Assembly (NCBI GenBank): GCA_027030245.1
Contig: JALVFE010000040.1
Location: 100,593-164,592 of the forward strand
Reading direction: 5' to 3'
DNA: 64,000 bases
Origin: Melioribacteraceae bacterium
Lineage (GTDB): Bacteria; Bacteroidota; Ignavibacteria; Ignavibacteriales; Melioribacteraceae
Made by a program: the position numbers and the translations under genes. The notes beneath the pieces are model-generated. The model saw only the letters and a program-made list of their open reading frames with translations. It did no database searches and had not been told where the DNA came from. Below, piece after piece: positions 45,062 through 55,100 of this stretch. Every line of letters starts with the position of its first letter. The stretch's first letter is position 1.

Positions 45062-45868
45062 ATGAAAAAATCAATTTTTTCAATCGGATTATTTTTACTG
45101 CTTGCCGTTACGGCATGCGAACTGCTCGAACCTTCCGGCAAAAGTATTCAACCGCTCGATAGTAAAATAGATTTTGCGGTTGTCGAGTCGTACCCAAACT
45201 ATTACAAACCTTCCAAACCATTAATTTATTTAATGATGAAAACGGAAAAATCTTACCCATGCATGAATTATTACATAGCAACGGATTTTCAAAGAAGGGG
45301 GAACGAAATTACCGTGAATGTTTTTGGTATTGGACTTGATAATGTTTGTGCTACCGCATTCGGTCCGGCCGGAATTTCAATAGAGCTGGGTAATTTAAAA
45401 GGCGCTTACAAGTTGAGCTTTGTAAACCGGACAAATAATTTTGAGGACAGCTATAATCTGATTATCAACGATTCGTTAATTATAGTTGACGGAAAAGAAA
45501 GCGAGAACACCAAACCTTTATATGATTTTTACTGGCGTCATCCGGAAAATTCTTTTGCTTGTATCTGCAATATGCAAACCCCAGAGGCTTCTTCACTTTG
45601 TGAAAAGTTTATAGATACGCTTAAAAGTGTAATAAATCTTAAAGAGTTTACGTTTCCCGCTATCGGCGCTAATCCGTATTTTCCCCTTACGGAGAATACC
45701 GGAAACAATGTTTCAGCAAAATATTTTTACTACGATAGCGAAACGGATTTCGACAAAATCGGGGATGTGATGAAAGCTTTCTTTCAAAATAATGTTCCGC
45801 CCGATTCCGGTTTCGAGATATCGGTAATCAATTGGCTGAATAAAAAAATAGAAAGCTGGCTGTTGTAA
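45062..45868 (+). CDS. Lipoprotein of unknown function
   Basis: A 268-residue lipoprotein (MKKSIFSIGLFLLLAVTAC with lipobox AVTAC). Mature sequence has a beta-rich middle with a cysteine pair in YPCMNYYIATDF and NVCATAFGPAG, and another close cluster FACICNMQTPEASSLC, so up to five cysteines. Nothing catalytic stands out. It is monocistronic and faces the deiodinase-like gene. Confidence 0.75.
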   Translation: MKKSIFSIGLFLLLAVTACELLEPSGKSIQPLDSKIDFAVVESYPNYYKPSKPLIYLMMKTEKSYPCMNYYIATDFQRRGNEITVNVFGIGLDNVCATAFGPAGISIELGNLKGAYKLSFVNRTNNFEDSYNLIINDSLIIVDGKESENTKPLYDFYWRHPENSFACICNMQTPEASSLCEKFIDTLKSVINLKEFTFPAIGANPYFPLTENTGNNVSAKYFYYDSETDFDKIGDVMKAFFQNNVPPDSGFEISVINWLNKKIESWLL

Positions 45869-45891
45869 AGAAACTTATAACTTTTTCCTTT

Positions 45892-46557
45892 TTACAAAAC
45901 CGTGCAAACTTCTTCGAATTTTTTCTTATCGATATCCGGCACTTTAACTCCTTCAGCCGGTTTACCTACTACCAAAATCAGAAACGGTTTTTCGTTTTCG
46001 GGGCGGTTTAGTATCGAATTCAGAAAATTCATCGGACTCGGTGTGTGCGTCAAGGTTGCCAGACCGGAATAGTGTAATGCGGTAATTAACATTCCCACCG
46101 CAATCCCAACCGATTCTTTCACATAATAGTTTTTGATCTTATTTCCCTTTTCATCAAAACCGTATTTCTGTTCGAATATTACAATCAGATAAGGCGCTTC
46201 TTCCAAAAACGGTTTTTGCGGATTTGTACCGAAAGGTTCCAAAGCTTCCAGCCATTCTTCCGGCGCGCGCGAAGAATAGAATTCTGCTTCTTCTTTTTCC
46301 GCGGTAATCCGAATCCGGTGTTTAATTTCATTATCTTTTACAAGAACGAAATGCCACGGTTGTTTATTTGCACCGCTCGGAGCCGAAGCAGCAGCCTTAA
46401 TACAATTTTTAACAATTTCAATATCCACCGGTTCGCTCGAAAAATCCCGTACGGTTCTTCTCCTTTTCAAATATTCTGCAAATTCTCTTGAACGGGTGAG
46501 CATTTCTAAATTATTGTAGGTTATAAAATCTTCATATAAAATAAATTTGTTTGACAT
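45892..46557 (-). CDS. Iodotyrosine-deiodinase-like nitroreductase-family flavoprotein
   Basis: A 221-residue FMN enzyme. Nitroreductase landmarks are RRRTVRDFSSEPV near residue 35, AAASAPSGANKQPWHFVLV near 58 and YYVKESVGIAVGMLITALHYSGL near 143. The iodotyrosine-deiodinase subgroup is indicated by EKEEAEFYSSRAPEEWLEAL and KPFLEEAPYLIVIFEQKYG: Glu90, Tyr94 and Lys115 keep the spacing of the substrate-binding Glu157, Tyr161 and Lys182 of the human enzyme (E-x3-Y-x20-K). Such enzymes reduce halogenated tyrosines. It stands at the end of a minus-strand run, 16 bases after the RND gene. Confidence 0.85.
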   Translation of the reverse strand: MSNKFILYEDFITYNNLEMLTRSREFAEYLKRRRTVRDFSSEPVDIEIVKNCIKAAASAPSGANKQPWHFVLVKDNEIKHRIRITAEKEEAEFYSSRAPEEWLEALEPFGTNPQKPFLEEAPYLIVIFEQKYGFDEKGNKIKNYYVKESVGIAVGMLITALHYSGLATLTHTPSPMNFLNSILNRPENEKPFLILVVGKPAEGVKVPDIDKKKFEEVCTVL

Positions 46558-46573
46558 AATAAATAATACGGCA

Positions 46574-49500
46574 TTATTTTTTGTTGATATAAAAAGCGTA
46601 AAATAAAGGTAAATAAAAAATTACTAAAATCGCAGAAATAAAAATTCCACCGGTAACGCTTAAACTTAAACTTTTCCAAAAACTTGTTTCGGCGGAAATT
46701 AACAGCGGAATTAAAGCGGTAATTGTTGTTACGGTTGTTGTAAATATAGGCCGTAATCTTGTATAACTCAATGCAATTATTTGGTTAAAGTCATTATCAG
46801 CTTTTTGTACTTTCCTTTTTCTAGACGAAGAAATGTAATCAATTAATATAATAGAATTGTTTACGGAAAGACCGATTAATAAAAGTAAACCGGCGTAAGC
46901 GCCCCTATCCAAATTATAATCACCGAGATAAAATAAAAATATAGTGCCTATAAACGCAAAGGGAATTGCTATCCATATTAAAAAAGGTTTGGTATACGAT
47001 TCGAATAAACCTGCGGTAATCATAAAAATTAGAATAATGGACATAACAAGAATTTTCCAAATTTCTATTTCGTCCTGTTCGCCGAAACTAAATCTGAATT
47101 CCCTTTGCTTTATTGAATAACCCGGTGGAACAAGAATCTTATTAATAGAAGCGTTTATAAATTTTCTTCCGTATTTGTACGGACCTTTATAATCAAACGT
47201 AATGTACCTTATGTATTGCTGATTTTCCCTGTTTATCGCAGAAAGTACTTTTTTTTCTTTGAAATCTATTAAATTTTTAACCTTTAAAATATTTCCTTTA
47301 TCATTCATTATTATCATATTACGAAGTTCCGATAACTGAATATTTTTGTAGTTGGAATATTTTATATTGTATGGAACTTCTTCATTCCCCAGAATAAATT
47401 TATTCCAAGATAAATTACCTTGCGTATTTCTTGCAATAGTAGTGAATAAATCCTTAACGGTAATTCCGGAATTTGCTAAATTTGATCTTTTAATTTCCCC
47501 GATAATTTCATAGGTATCTTTTGCCCAATAATAAGCCGATTTATCTATATCCACATTATCTATTCTTGGATTTCTTTTAATAATATCGCGGAATTCTTCC
47601 GCCAACTTTTTTACATTTAAGTAATTAAATCCTTTGGCTACAACGGAAAAAGAACTATACGAACCGCCGCCTGTAGAAAACCCCGGTCCAAAACCGAACA
47701 CACTAACATTTAACCCGCCAAGCCTTGTTGCATAAGATGTAAGATAATTTTTTAATAAATAGGGAAATGCAGTCTCGCTTTGTGGCTTTGTAAATTCTAT
47801 ACGGATAAACGCATTTTCTTCGTCCTGTACATTAACAATTAGATTCTTAAAGTTATTTCTGTAACGTAGTATTTCCTTTTCGAATTCTTTTGTTAAATTA
47901 TTTATTCTTTCAATTCTGTTGCCGTTCGGCATTTCCAATCGTACGAAAATATACGTTTCTTCACCAAATTGCCAAACTTCTCCCCTGCTGATGTGATTAA
48001 AAAATAAATTAAGCGTTCCACCGAGAGCATAGTTGACGTAAGGTTTAATTTCACTCCAAGTATCGGAATCAAATATAGGATTGTATATCGAGCTTAAAAC
48101 CGGCGTTTCAATTACAGGTGGAATGAGCCAAACCGGAAGTCCTATTATAAGAATCAAAATTGCAAAACTCAATTTTTTCCATTTAAACATTTTCCGCATA
48201 ATAAACGAATAAACGGAATAGAGAATATTTTTCTTACTTTTAATTTTACGTATGTTCTTACCGCCATAGCGTAAAAACAAAAGGGGAATTATTATGAATG
48301 AAACTATAAGCGATGCTGTTAATGTAAATACGATTCCCATAGCAAATTGAACAAAATATAATTTCAACTCTCCCGTTAAGAATAATAGCGGTATAAAAAC
48401 CGCTATTGTTGTTAATGTTGAAGCAAATACCGGAAGAAAAATGTTTTTAAGATGAACGGTTAAATACTTAATTCCATTCCCTTCATAGTGACTATCTATA
48501 TAATCAATTACAACAATCGAATTATCCACCATGAAGCCGAAGCCAAGGATGAACGCCGCAATCGTTAAAATATTAAGCGGTATTTCAAAAATAAAGAATA
48601 ACAAAAAGGACGATAGCAAAGAGAATATTATTGATGTTACGATAATTATAACATAATTTATTTTTCTATATATTATCAGCAGAACTAAAAAGATAATTAT
48701 AAATGAAAAAATACCGTTACCTGTTAATTCGCCTAATTCTTTTCTAATCGAATCGCTTTTATCAATTTCCTTTATAACTATATAGCCGGGTGGCAAATGT
48801 TTTTTTAACTGTTCAATCTTTGAATAGACTTTCGATGCGGTTTCCAGAGTATTTGTTCCGGGTTCTTTACTAATAATTAAGGTAACCGTTTCCTTTCCAT
48901 TTATTCGGTAATAGCTTGTCGGTTCTTTATAATCGTCGTAAACTTTTGCAATATCTTTTAATTTTACAATACTGCCATTGTTATTATACTTTACAGGTTG
49001 ATTCTCAATAATGCTTAAATCTTTTATTTTGTTTTTGATGTTTACTAATATTTCTATCCCGTTTTTTTTAATACTTCCGGCGGATAGTATTTTCTCGGCA
49101 TTCGCAACAGCGTTTGTTATTTCGTTATTTTTAATATTTAACGATTTAACCTTATCATAATCAACTACAATATTTATTTCCCGTTCATTGCCGCCACGGA
49201 CAACCACATCGGAAACGCCGTTAATTGATAAAAGCGGATAGATCATTTTTTCTTTAACGTATTTTCTTATTTCGTTTGCGCTTTTATCCGCAGATACCGT
49301 ATAAGTAAGGAAGCCCTGAAGTTCCCTTAAATCTTCAGGAACGTAAGGCGATATTCTAGGCGGCGATACGCCGAACGGAAGTTCATTTTTTAACGAAGCA
49401 AGTCTTTCGTTTATTTCTATCCTAACAAAATCCATATCGGTAGAAGGATAAAATTCCAAACTGATTCTGGAAGTTCCTTGGGAAGAACGCGACGATATAT

Positions 49501-49738
49501 TTTTTACACCTTTAATACCGGCTAATTCGGATTCAATAGGTGAAGTCAAATAAGCTTCAATAACTTCCGGCGAAACGCCGTTCCATGTTGTTGTAACCGT
49601 AAGCTTCGGAAATTCGGCATTCGGCGAAAGCTCCAACGGGATGTTAAATGCGGCAATCAGTCCCAAAACAATAACGCCGACAAATATCATTGTTACCGTA
49701 ACCGGGCGGGATAGAAATATGTAAAAAATCTTTTTCAA
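46574..49738 (-). CDS. RND-family efflux transporter (second permease)
   Basis: A 1054-residue AcrB/HAE1-type proton antiporter. TM1 (residues 8-30) is followed by the porter domain opening PLELSPNAEFPKLTVTTTWNGVSPEVIEAYLTSPIE; TM2-TM6 start near residue 335; a second large periplasmic loop and TM7-TM12 follow. In TM4 the usual adjacent aspartates appear as MVDNSIVVIDY, one Asp changed to Asn, common in non-proteobacterial relatives. No ligand can be named. It is separated from its likely partner genes by the split nuclease gene. Confidence 0.9.
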   Translation of the reverse strand: MKKIFYIFLSRPVTVTMIFVGVIVLGLIAAFNIPLELSPNAEFPKLTVTTTWNGVSPEVIEAYLTSPIESELAGIKGVKNISSRSSQGTSRISLEFYPSTDMDFVRIEINERLASLKNELPFGVSPPRISPYVPEDLRELQGFLTYTVSADKSANEIRKYVKEKMIYPLLSINGVSDVVVRGGNEREINIVVDYDKVKSLNIKNNEITNAVANAEKILSAGSIKKNGIEILVNIKNKIKDLSIIENQPVKYNNNGSIVKLKDIAKVYDDYKEPTSYYRINGKETVTLIISKEPGTNTLETASKVYSKIEQLKKHLPPGYIVIKEIDKSDSIRKELGELTGNGIFSFIIIFLVLLIIYRKINYVIIIVTSIIFSLLSSFLLFFIFEIPLNILTIAAFILGFGFMVDNSIVVIDYIDSHYEGNGIKYLTVHLKNIFLPVFASTLTTIAVFIPLLFLTGELKLYFVQFAMGIVFTLTASLIVSFIIIPLLFLRYGGKNIRKIKSKKNILYSVYSFIMRKMFKWKKLSFAILILIIGLPVWLIPPVIETPVLSSIYNPIFDSDTWSEIKPYVNYALGGTLNLFFNHISRGEVWQFGEETYIFVRLEMPNGNRIERINNLTKEFEKEILRYRNNFKNLIVNVQDEENAFIRIEFTKPQSETAFPYLLKNYLTSYATRLGGLNVSVFGFGPGFSTGGGSYSSFSVVAKGFNYLNVKKLAEEFRDIIKRNPRIDNVDIDKSAYYWAKDTYEIIGEIKRSNLANSGITVKDLFTTIARNTQGNLSWNKFILGNEEVPYNIKYSNYKNIQLSELRNMIIMNDKGNILKVKNLIDFKEKKVLSAINRENQQYIRYITFDYKGPYKYGRKFINASINKILVPPGYSIKQREFRFSFGEQDEIEIWKILVMSIILIFMITAGLFESYTKPFLIWIAIPFAFIGTIFLFYLGDYNLDRGAYAGLLLLIGLSVNNSIILIDYISSSRKRKVQKADNDFNQIIALSYTRLRPIFTTTVTTITALIPLLISAETSFWKSLSLSVTGGIFISAILVIFYLPLFYAFYINKK

Positions 49739-49745
49739 TTCGAAT

Positions 49746-50225
49746 TTAGATTTTAAGATGTGTGTATAAAATTTCTTTTACATTCAAAAAAATATAGAGC
49801 AAATCTAATTGTTTAATTTTGTCTTTTATTTCTCTTGTAGTAGGTAAATATTTTTTTAAGTCTTTAGGTAAGCGCTTTGTAATTTTATATTCTGCCACAC
49901 CAATCGGTTGTTTTGTATCCTTTAAAGCGTAATCAACAATTAGTCTGTTTTTCTCCTTACAGATAATTATTCCAATTGACGGATTTTCATTTTCAAGTTT
50001 TACTTTATCATTTAGTACGGATAAATAAAATTGCATTTTACCTGCATATTCCGGAATAAATTTGCCAATCTTTAACTCAACGGCTACCAGGCATTTCAAT
50101 TTTCTATGGAAAAGTAGCAAATCAATAAAATATTCTTCTTCATCAACTTCCAGTCTGTATTGATTACCAATAAATGTAAAATATCCTCCCATTTCAATTA
50201 AGAACTTTCTAATATTATTAATCAA
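49746..50225 (-). CDS. DUF1016/YhcG C-terminal PD-(D/E)xK nuclease domain (3' half of a split gene)
   Basis: A 159-residue piece that corresponds to the C-terminal domain of YhcG-type nucleases: FIDLLLFHRKLKCLVAVELKIGKFIPEYAGKMQFYLSVLND, with the acidic D and ExK of the PD-(D/E)xK centre, then NPSIGIIICKEKNRLIVDYAL and GVAEYKIT. It has no N-terminal domain of its own. Its frame begins with TTG four bases before the end of the 5' half; adding one base joins the two as HELKQALINNIRKFLIEMG, which is what intact relatives have. Most likely a frameshifted gene; coupled translation of two halves is the alternative. Confidence 0.75.
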   Translation of the reverse strand: MINNIRKFLIEMGGYFTFIGNQYRLEVDEEEYFIDLLLFHRKLKCLVAVELKIGKFIPEYAGKMQFYLSVLNDKVKLENENPSIGIIICKEKNRLIVDYALKDTKQPIGVAEYKITKRLPKDLKKYLPTTREIKDKIKQLDLLYIFLNVKEILYTHLKI

Positions 50226-50821
50226 TGCTGTTTCAGTTCATGTTTGGTGTGTTCTTCCAATAATTCAAGAAAATCAAATGTATATTCATCTTTAACTGCC
50301 AGTTTAGCCTGGTTTTTATACTTCGCCGGTAACGCTTTATAAAAATTTGTTTGGTTGGTTAAATATTTTTCGTAAGATTGATTTTCAATTTGATGAATTA
50401 AAACATTTTTTGACCACCCGAATTTTTTAGTCATTTTAATATAAAATTCTCTTTCCAAATCATCTTTACATTTTTCAAAAATTACAACGTTTTTTGTCCA
50501 ACTAATTTCTCGCACCAATGGTGCGAGAATTTTTTTATTTTTATACGCGATATAAAAGGTTCTCATCCTCCAAAGGTTTGCAGCGGAAAATCCTTTCAAA
50601 CCGGTGAAATCCGATTGAATATCCTTTGAAATATTTTCCACAATGGCTTTTCCCCAGCTATGTTTATCTTGTTGTTCTACAATCATTTTCCCAATATCCC
50701 AATAAAGATTTATCAGTTCTTTATTGACTGCTCTTAATGCCTCATACTGAGCCGAATGTATTCTTTTCTTTAATTTAGTTATAAATTGTTTATATTCATA
50801 TAGTTTAATTTCATTTTTCAT
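50222..50821 (-). CDS. DUF1016/YhcG N-terminal DNA-binding domain (5' half of a split gene)
   Basis: A 199-residue protein matching the N-terminal domain of YhcG-like (DUF1016) proteins: helices with LINLYWDIGKMIVEQQ, AIVENISKDIQSDFTGLKGFSAANLWRMRTFY, and ISWTKNVVIFEK, ending in FDFLELLEEHTKHELKQH where intact relatives continue straight into the nuclease domain. YhcG-type proteins are nucleases associated with mobile elements and restriction systems. The gene pair lies between the adaptor and the second permease gene of an RND operon, an unusual position. Confidence 0.8.
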   Translation of the reverse strand: MKNEIKLYEYKQFITKLKKRIHSAQYEALRAVNKELINLYWDIGKMIVEQQDKHSWGKAIVENISKDIQSDFTGLKGFSAANLWRMRTFYIAYKNKKILAPLVREISWTKNVVIFEKCKDDLEREFYIKMTKKFGWSKNVLIHQIENQSYEKYLTNQTNFYKALPAKYKNQAKLAVKDEYTFDFLELLEEHTKHELKQH

Positions 50822-50865
50822 AATAAAATAGCCGGATACTTTATTATATTCTTACTAATAAAATT

Positions 50866-52080
50866 CTAGTTAACAATTCTTACTCTTGCATCATGAGCCA
50901 AATTAAATTGACCTTTAACAATTACATCTTCTCCAACACTTACTCCATTTAATACTTCAATAAATTTATCATTTTGCTCGCCGATATCAACGTATTTCCA
51001 TTTTGCCAGACTATCTTCCACTGTAAAAACAAGATTTCTTTTATCCCGCACAAGCAATGCTTCTTTAGGAATTAATATTCTGTCATGAAGCCGTTTAACC
51101 TCAATACTAGCTTTTGCAAACATACCCGGTTTAATTCTTTTGTCTTTGTTTTTTATTTGAATAATTACCTTGCCGGTCTTGGTCTCCGGATTGATATAAG
51201 GACTCACAAAAATTACTTTTCCGGTATAATTTCCGTAATCAATTGCATTGATTGTTATTTCCGCCAGACTTCCGATTTTAATTTTATCAATCTCATCTTC
51301 AAGAACATTTACTTCCAATCTTATATTATTGATATCAAATAATTTGAAAAGTTTTTTATTGGCAACTATATATTGACCGGCAACCAGATTAAAATCACCC
51401 ACCACACCGCCGAAAGGGGCACGAATCTCCGTATATGCCAGTTTTAATTTCGCCCGCTCCAAAGCATTAATAGCTCGAGAATAACCGCTTTTATTAAGAA
51501 TCAAATCGTTTCTTTTAGCACCGGTGAAAATAAGTTTTAAATCAAGTTCTTCCCTTCTTTTTTCGTATGATTTTTTATCGATCAAACCATTCTTAAATTT
51601 TTGTTCTAAAAGTTTTATTTCTTTTTTAATTTTCTCTGCCGCAGCGTTTTTCATCGTATCCTTTAAAGTTTCTTTAGTTAATAAACTGTATTCAACTTTA
51701 GCTTCGATTAATTTATCTTCAGCTTCTTTAACTGCAATTTTTGCTTCTCTGTCATCAAGTTTTATCATCAGGAAATCTTTATTAACGTATTTTCCTTCAT
51801 AAACATTAATTTCACGAATTATACCGTTTATATTAGAAACTATATCCAGCTCTTTTGCAGCTTTTACAATACCGTTAGCGGAAATTTTTTTAATTAAATC
51901 CCCTTTAACAACCTTTTGTGTTTTCACGTCAAAAATTATTTCATCCAATTTACCATAATTAATATTTGCATTTCCCGGTTCATCAACATCATCTGTTTTT
52001 CCGGGTAAAAAGGAATAAGCAAAAATACCGAGGGCTATAATAAAAAGTCCGGTTAAGACATATTTTAATTTGATTTTCAT
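50866..52080 (-). CDS. HlyD/RND-type periplasmic adaptor protein
   Basis: A 404-residue membrane-fusion protein. A single N-terminal helix (residues 6-25) precedes a lipoyl/barrel-sandwich domain (LIKKISANGIVKAAKELDIVSNINGIIREINVYEGKYV), a helical hairpin of about 90 residues, the second lipoyl half (IRAPFGGVVGDFNLVAGQYIVANKKLFKLF) and a beta-barrel plus membrane-proximal domain. It bridges RND permeases to an outer-membrane channel. It follows the first RND gene by 83 bases. No TolC-like gene is in the window. Confidence 0.9.
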   Translation of the reverse strand: MKIKLKYVLTGLFIIALGIFAYSFLPGKTDDVDEPGNANINYGKLDEIIFDVKTQKVVKGDLIKKISANGIVKAAKELDIVSNINGIIREINVYEGKYVNKDFLMIKLDDREAKIAVKEAEDKLIEAKVEYSLLTKETLKDTMKNAAAEKIKKEIKLLEQKFKNGLIDKKSYEKRREELDLKLIFTGAKRNDLILNKSGYSRAINALERAKLKLAYTEIRAPFGGVVGDFNLVAGQYIVANKKLFKLFDINNIRLEVNVLEDEIDKIKIGSLAEITINAIDYGNYTGKVIFVSPYINPETKTGKVIIQIKNKDKRIKPGMFAKASIEVKRLHDRILIPKEALLVRDKRNLVFTVEDSLAKWKYVDIGEQNDKFIEVLNGVSVGEDVIVKGQFNLAHDARVRIVN

Positions 52081-52163
52081 CTTATTAAACTTTTATTAAT
52101 GATTAAATTGTGTTTTAAATTGCTATTATTTTAAAATCTAGTTTTGATATATTGGACCGAATT

Positions 52164-55100
52164 TTAATTATTATTTTTACTCGACCATCTTTCCATATAA
52201 GAATAAAACACCGGAATAATTATCAACGTTAACAATGTTGACGTTATCAAACCTCCGGCAATTGCAATAGATAATGATTTTCTTAATTGCGCTCCGGCTC
52301 CAAATCCCAGAATCATTGGGATAAGTCCGAATATCGTTGTTAACGAAGTCATTACAATCGGTCTGAACCTGTCCCTACCGGCTTGAATAATCGCGTCGTG
52401 CATATTTAATCCTTCTTTTCTTTTTCTCATAATAAATTCAACTTTTACAACAGCATCGTTGTTCGCTATTCCTATTAAAATTATTAAACCGATTAGTGAT
52501 ATTACATTTATACTTTGTCCTAAGATAAACAAAGCCAAAATACCGCCTATCAACCCCATCGGGACGGATAAAATAATAACAAACGGAAAAAGAAAAGATT
52601 CAAATTCCATTGCCAAAACCATATACATCAAAAATATTGAAATTAAAAGAGAAATATATAATTTGGAAAATGAAGCACGGATTTCCTCGTTTGCCCCGCC
52701 GATGGTTATTAATTGTCCGGCGGCTTTTGGTATTTGTCTTTCTATTTTTTTAAGGCCGGTAATTGCCGTCTTCAGTTTAACATTGTTTATATCGGCATAA
52801 AGAAAAACCGTTCTTGTTTGATCTTCGTGCCAAATTTCATTATAGCTTTCCGCATATTTATAATCTACAACCTCTTTAACGGGCAGTTCTTTACCGTTTA
52901 TTTTTATAAAACTATTTAATATCTCATCTATATTATCTCTCTCACTTTCAGGCGTTTTTAAAACTATATTAATTTTTTTATCAAAGTCAGAAAAAGAAGT
53001 GGCTTTCATTCCTTTTACCAGATACACAATTTGATTTGCAACATCTGAGACATTAAGTTTATGGATCGCGCATTTAATTCTGTTTATGGTTATTACATAT
53101 TCAGGCGTTCTTTTTTCCACTCCGAGCCTTAAATCGCTTATACCTTTGATGTTTCCGTCTTTTGCTTTCATTAAAAATAATTCCGCCGTCTTATACGCTT
53201 CCGTTAAGTCATTATTTTTAATCTTTATTACAATATCATTTTCGGTAGGATTAATTAATTCCGAGTATGTTGTTTTAACTTCTTTAAAAGAATACTTAAT
53301 TCTACCGGTATTCTTCATAACATTTAATAATCTTTTTCGTACTTTATAATAATTTTTATAAGAATCTAATTTTACTATTAAGTTTGTTTTGTTTACATCC
53401 ATTTGGTTTTTATTAAGAAAATCGAACTCATTAACTCTACCGATATTTGAAACTACGGCAACAACGTGATTCATTTTTAATACCGCACGCTCAATACGCG
53501 AAGTCAACTCAGCGTTACCTTCAAGCGAAGTTCCTTTAGGATAATCCAATTCAACAATAAATTCGCTTTGTGGTGCCTGTGGGATAAATTCCTTTTTCTT
53601 TTCCATCGCTGCAAGAATTGCCGTAACAAACAAAATTAACGCTATGAAAAGAACTTTTTTTCTGTTGAGTAAAGCCCATTCTAACGCTCTTTCATAAACG
53701 TTCATAAAACGGTTAAGCCATACGCTTACAATATTAAAAAACTTACCGAATTCTTTTTGAAATAATTCCGAGATGAATAACGATATTTTAAAAAACAATA
53801 ATAAAACCGATTTAACAACAACTATAAACGGAAATTTAATCCAAAACGAAATCCGCTTTATTATGGATTTCTTCTTTTCGTATTTAATATTAACGTAATT
53901 ACTTCCATATTTTTCTTTATTCTTAAAAGAAAATATTTTACGCCTTGAAGCAAGCATTGGAATTAACGTAATTGACGCAATAATCGAGGCGCTTAACGAA
54001 AATATTATTGCATACGATTGATCTTCAAATAATTCTCCGGCAATTCCTTTTAGAAACAGCAAGGGAACAAAAACCGCAAGCGTTGTTAGAGTAGAAGCTA
54101 CGATTGGCATTGTTACTTCTTCGGTTCCCGTTAAAGCGGCGCGGCGCAATGGAGTTCCCAAATCATTGTGCCTTACAATATTTTCCAGAACGATTATGGC
54201 ATTGTCCAAAAGCATACCGATACCAACCGCAACACCGCCGAGAGAAATAATGTTAAAATTTATATTAAACAAAAACATAAGTAACACCGTAAGAACAAGA
54301 GATGCGGGAATTGTAATTGAGATGATAAAAATATTACGGATACTGCCGAGAAAAAAGAACAATACAATAGTTGCAAGAATACCTCCGTAAAAAATGGACT
54401 GCTTAACATTTGCAATTGAATCTTGAATAAACTTGGATTGGTCGGTAACAACTATTAAATCGTATTCCGGATATTCTTTACCGAGTGAGCTTAAAGTTTC
54501 CTTTACTTCCCGCGCAACCGTTACCGTATTTGCATCCGACTCTTTAAAAACCAGTAATCCCACGGTTTCTTTACCGTTTAAGCGTGTTAAACCTTTGCGT
54601 TCTTTGAAATTTTCCTTTACTTCGGCAATATCATTAAGATATATTACGTTTCCCGCTTTATCTACTTTTATTATCGTATTTTTTATATCGTTAATATTTT
54701 TAAATTCACCTATTGTTCTCAACGAATACCGGAACAGCCCCTTCATAATCGAACCGGAAGGCATATTAATATTAGCGTTTTTAAGTGCGTTTTCAATTTC
54801 CCCGAATGATATGTTATACGCAATCAGTTTTGCGGGTTTTACATTTACTAAAATTTCCCTTTCAAGTCCGCCCGTTACTACCGCTTGAGCCACACCGTCC
54901 AATTGCTCTAATCTTCTTCTGAAAATTACTCTTCCCGCTTCTTTCAGGTCGATTAAACGCTTAATAACCGGATAAGGCGAATTATGGGTTACAAATTGAT
55001 TATGGTTCCAGGCTGTAAGTTTCCCCGCATTTTTTGTTTTTTCTTTACTGTATAAAACCGTTTTAAAACCTTTTTTATCTTTTTGCTCTCTTTGATCTTT

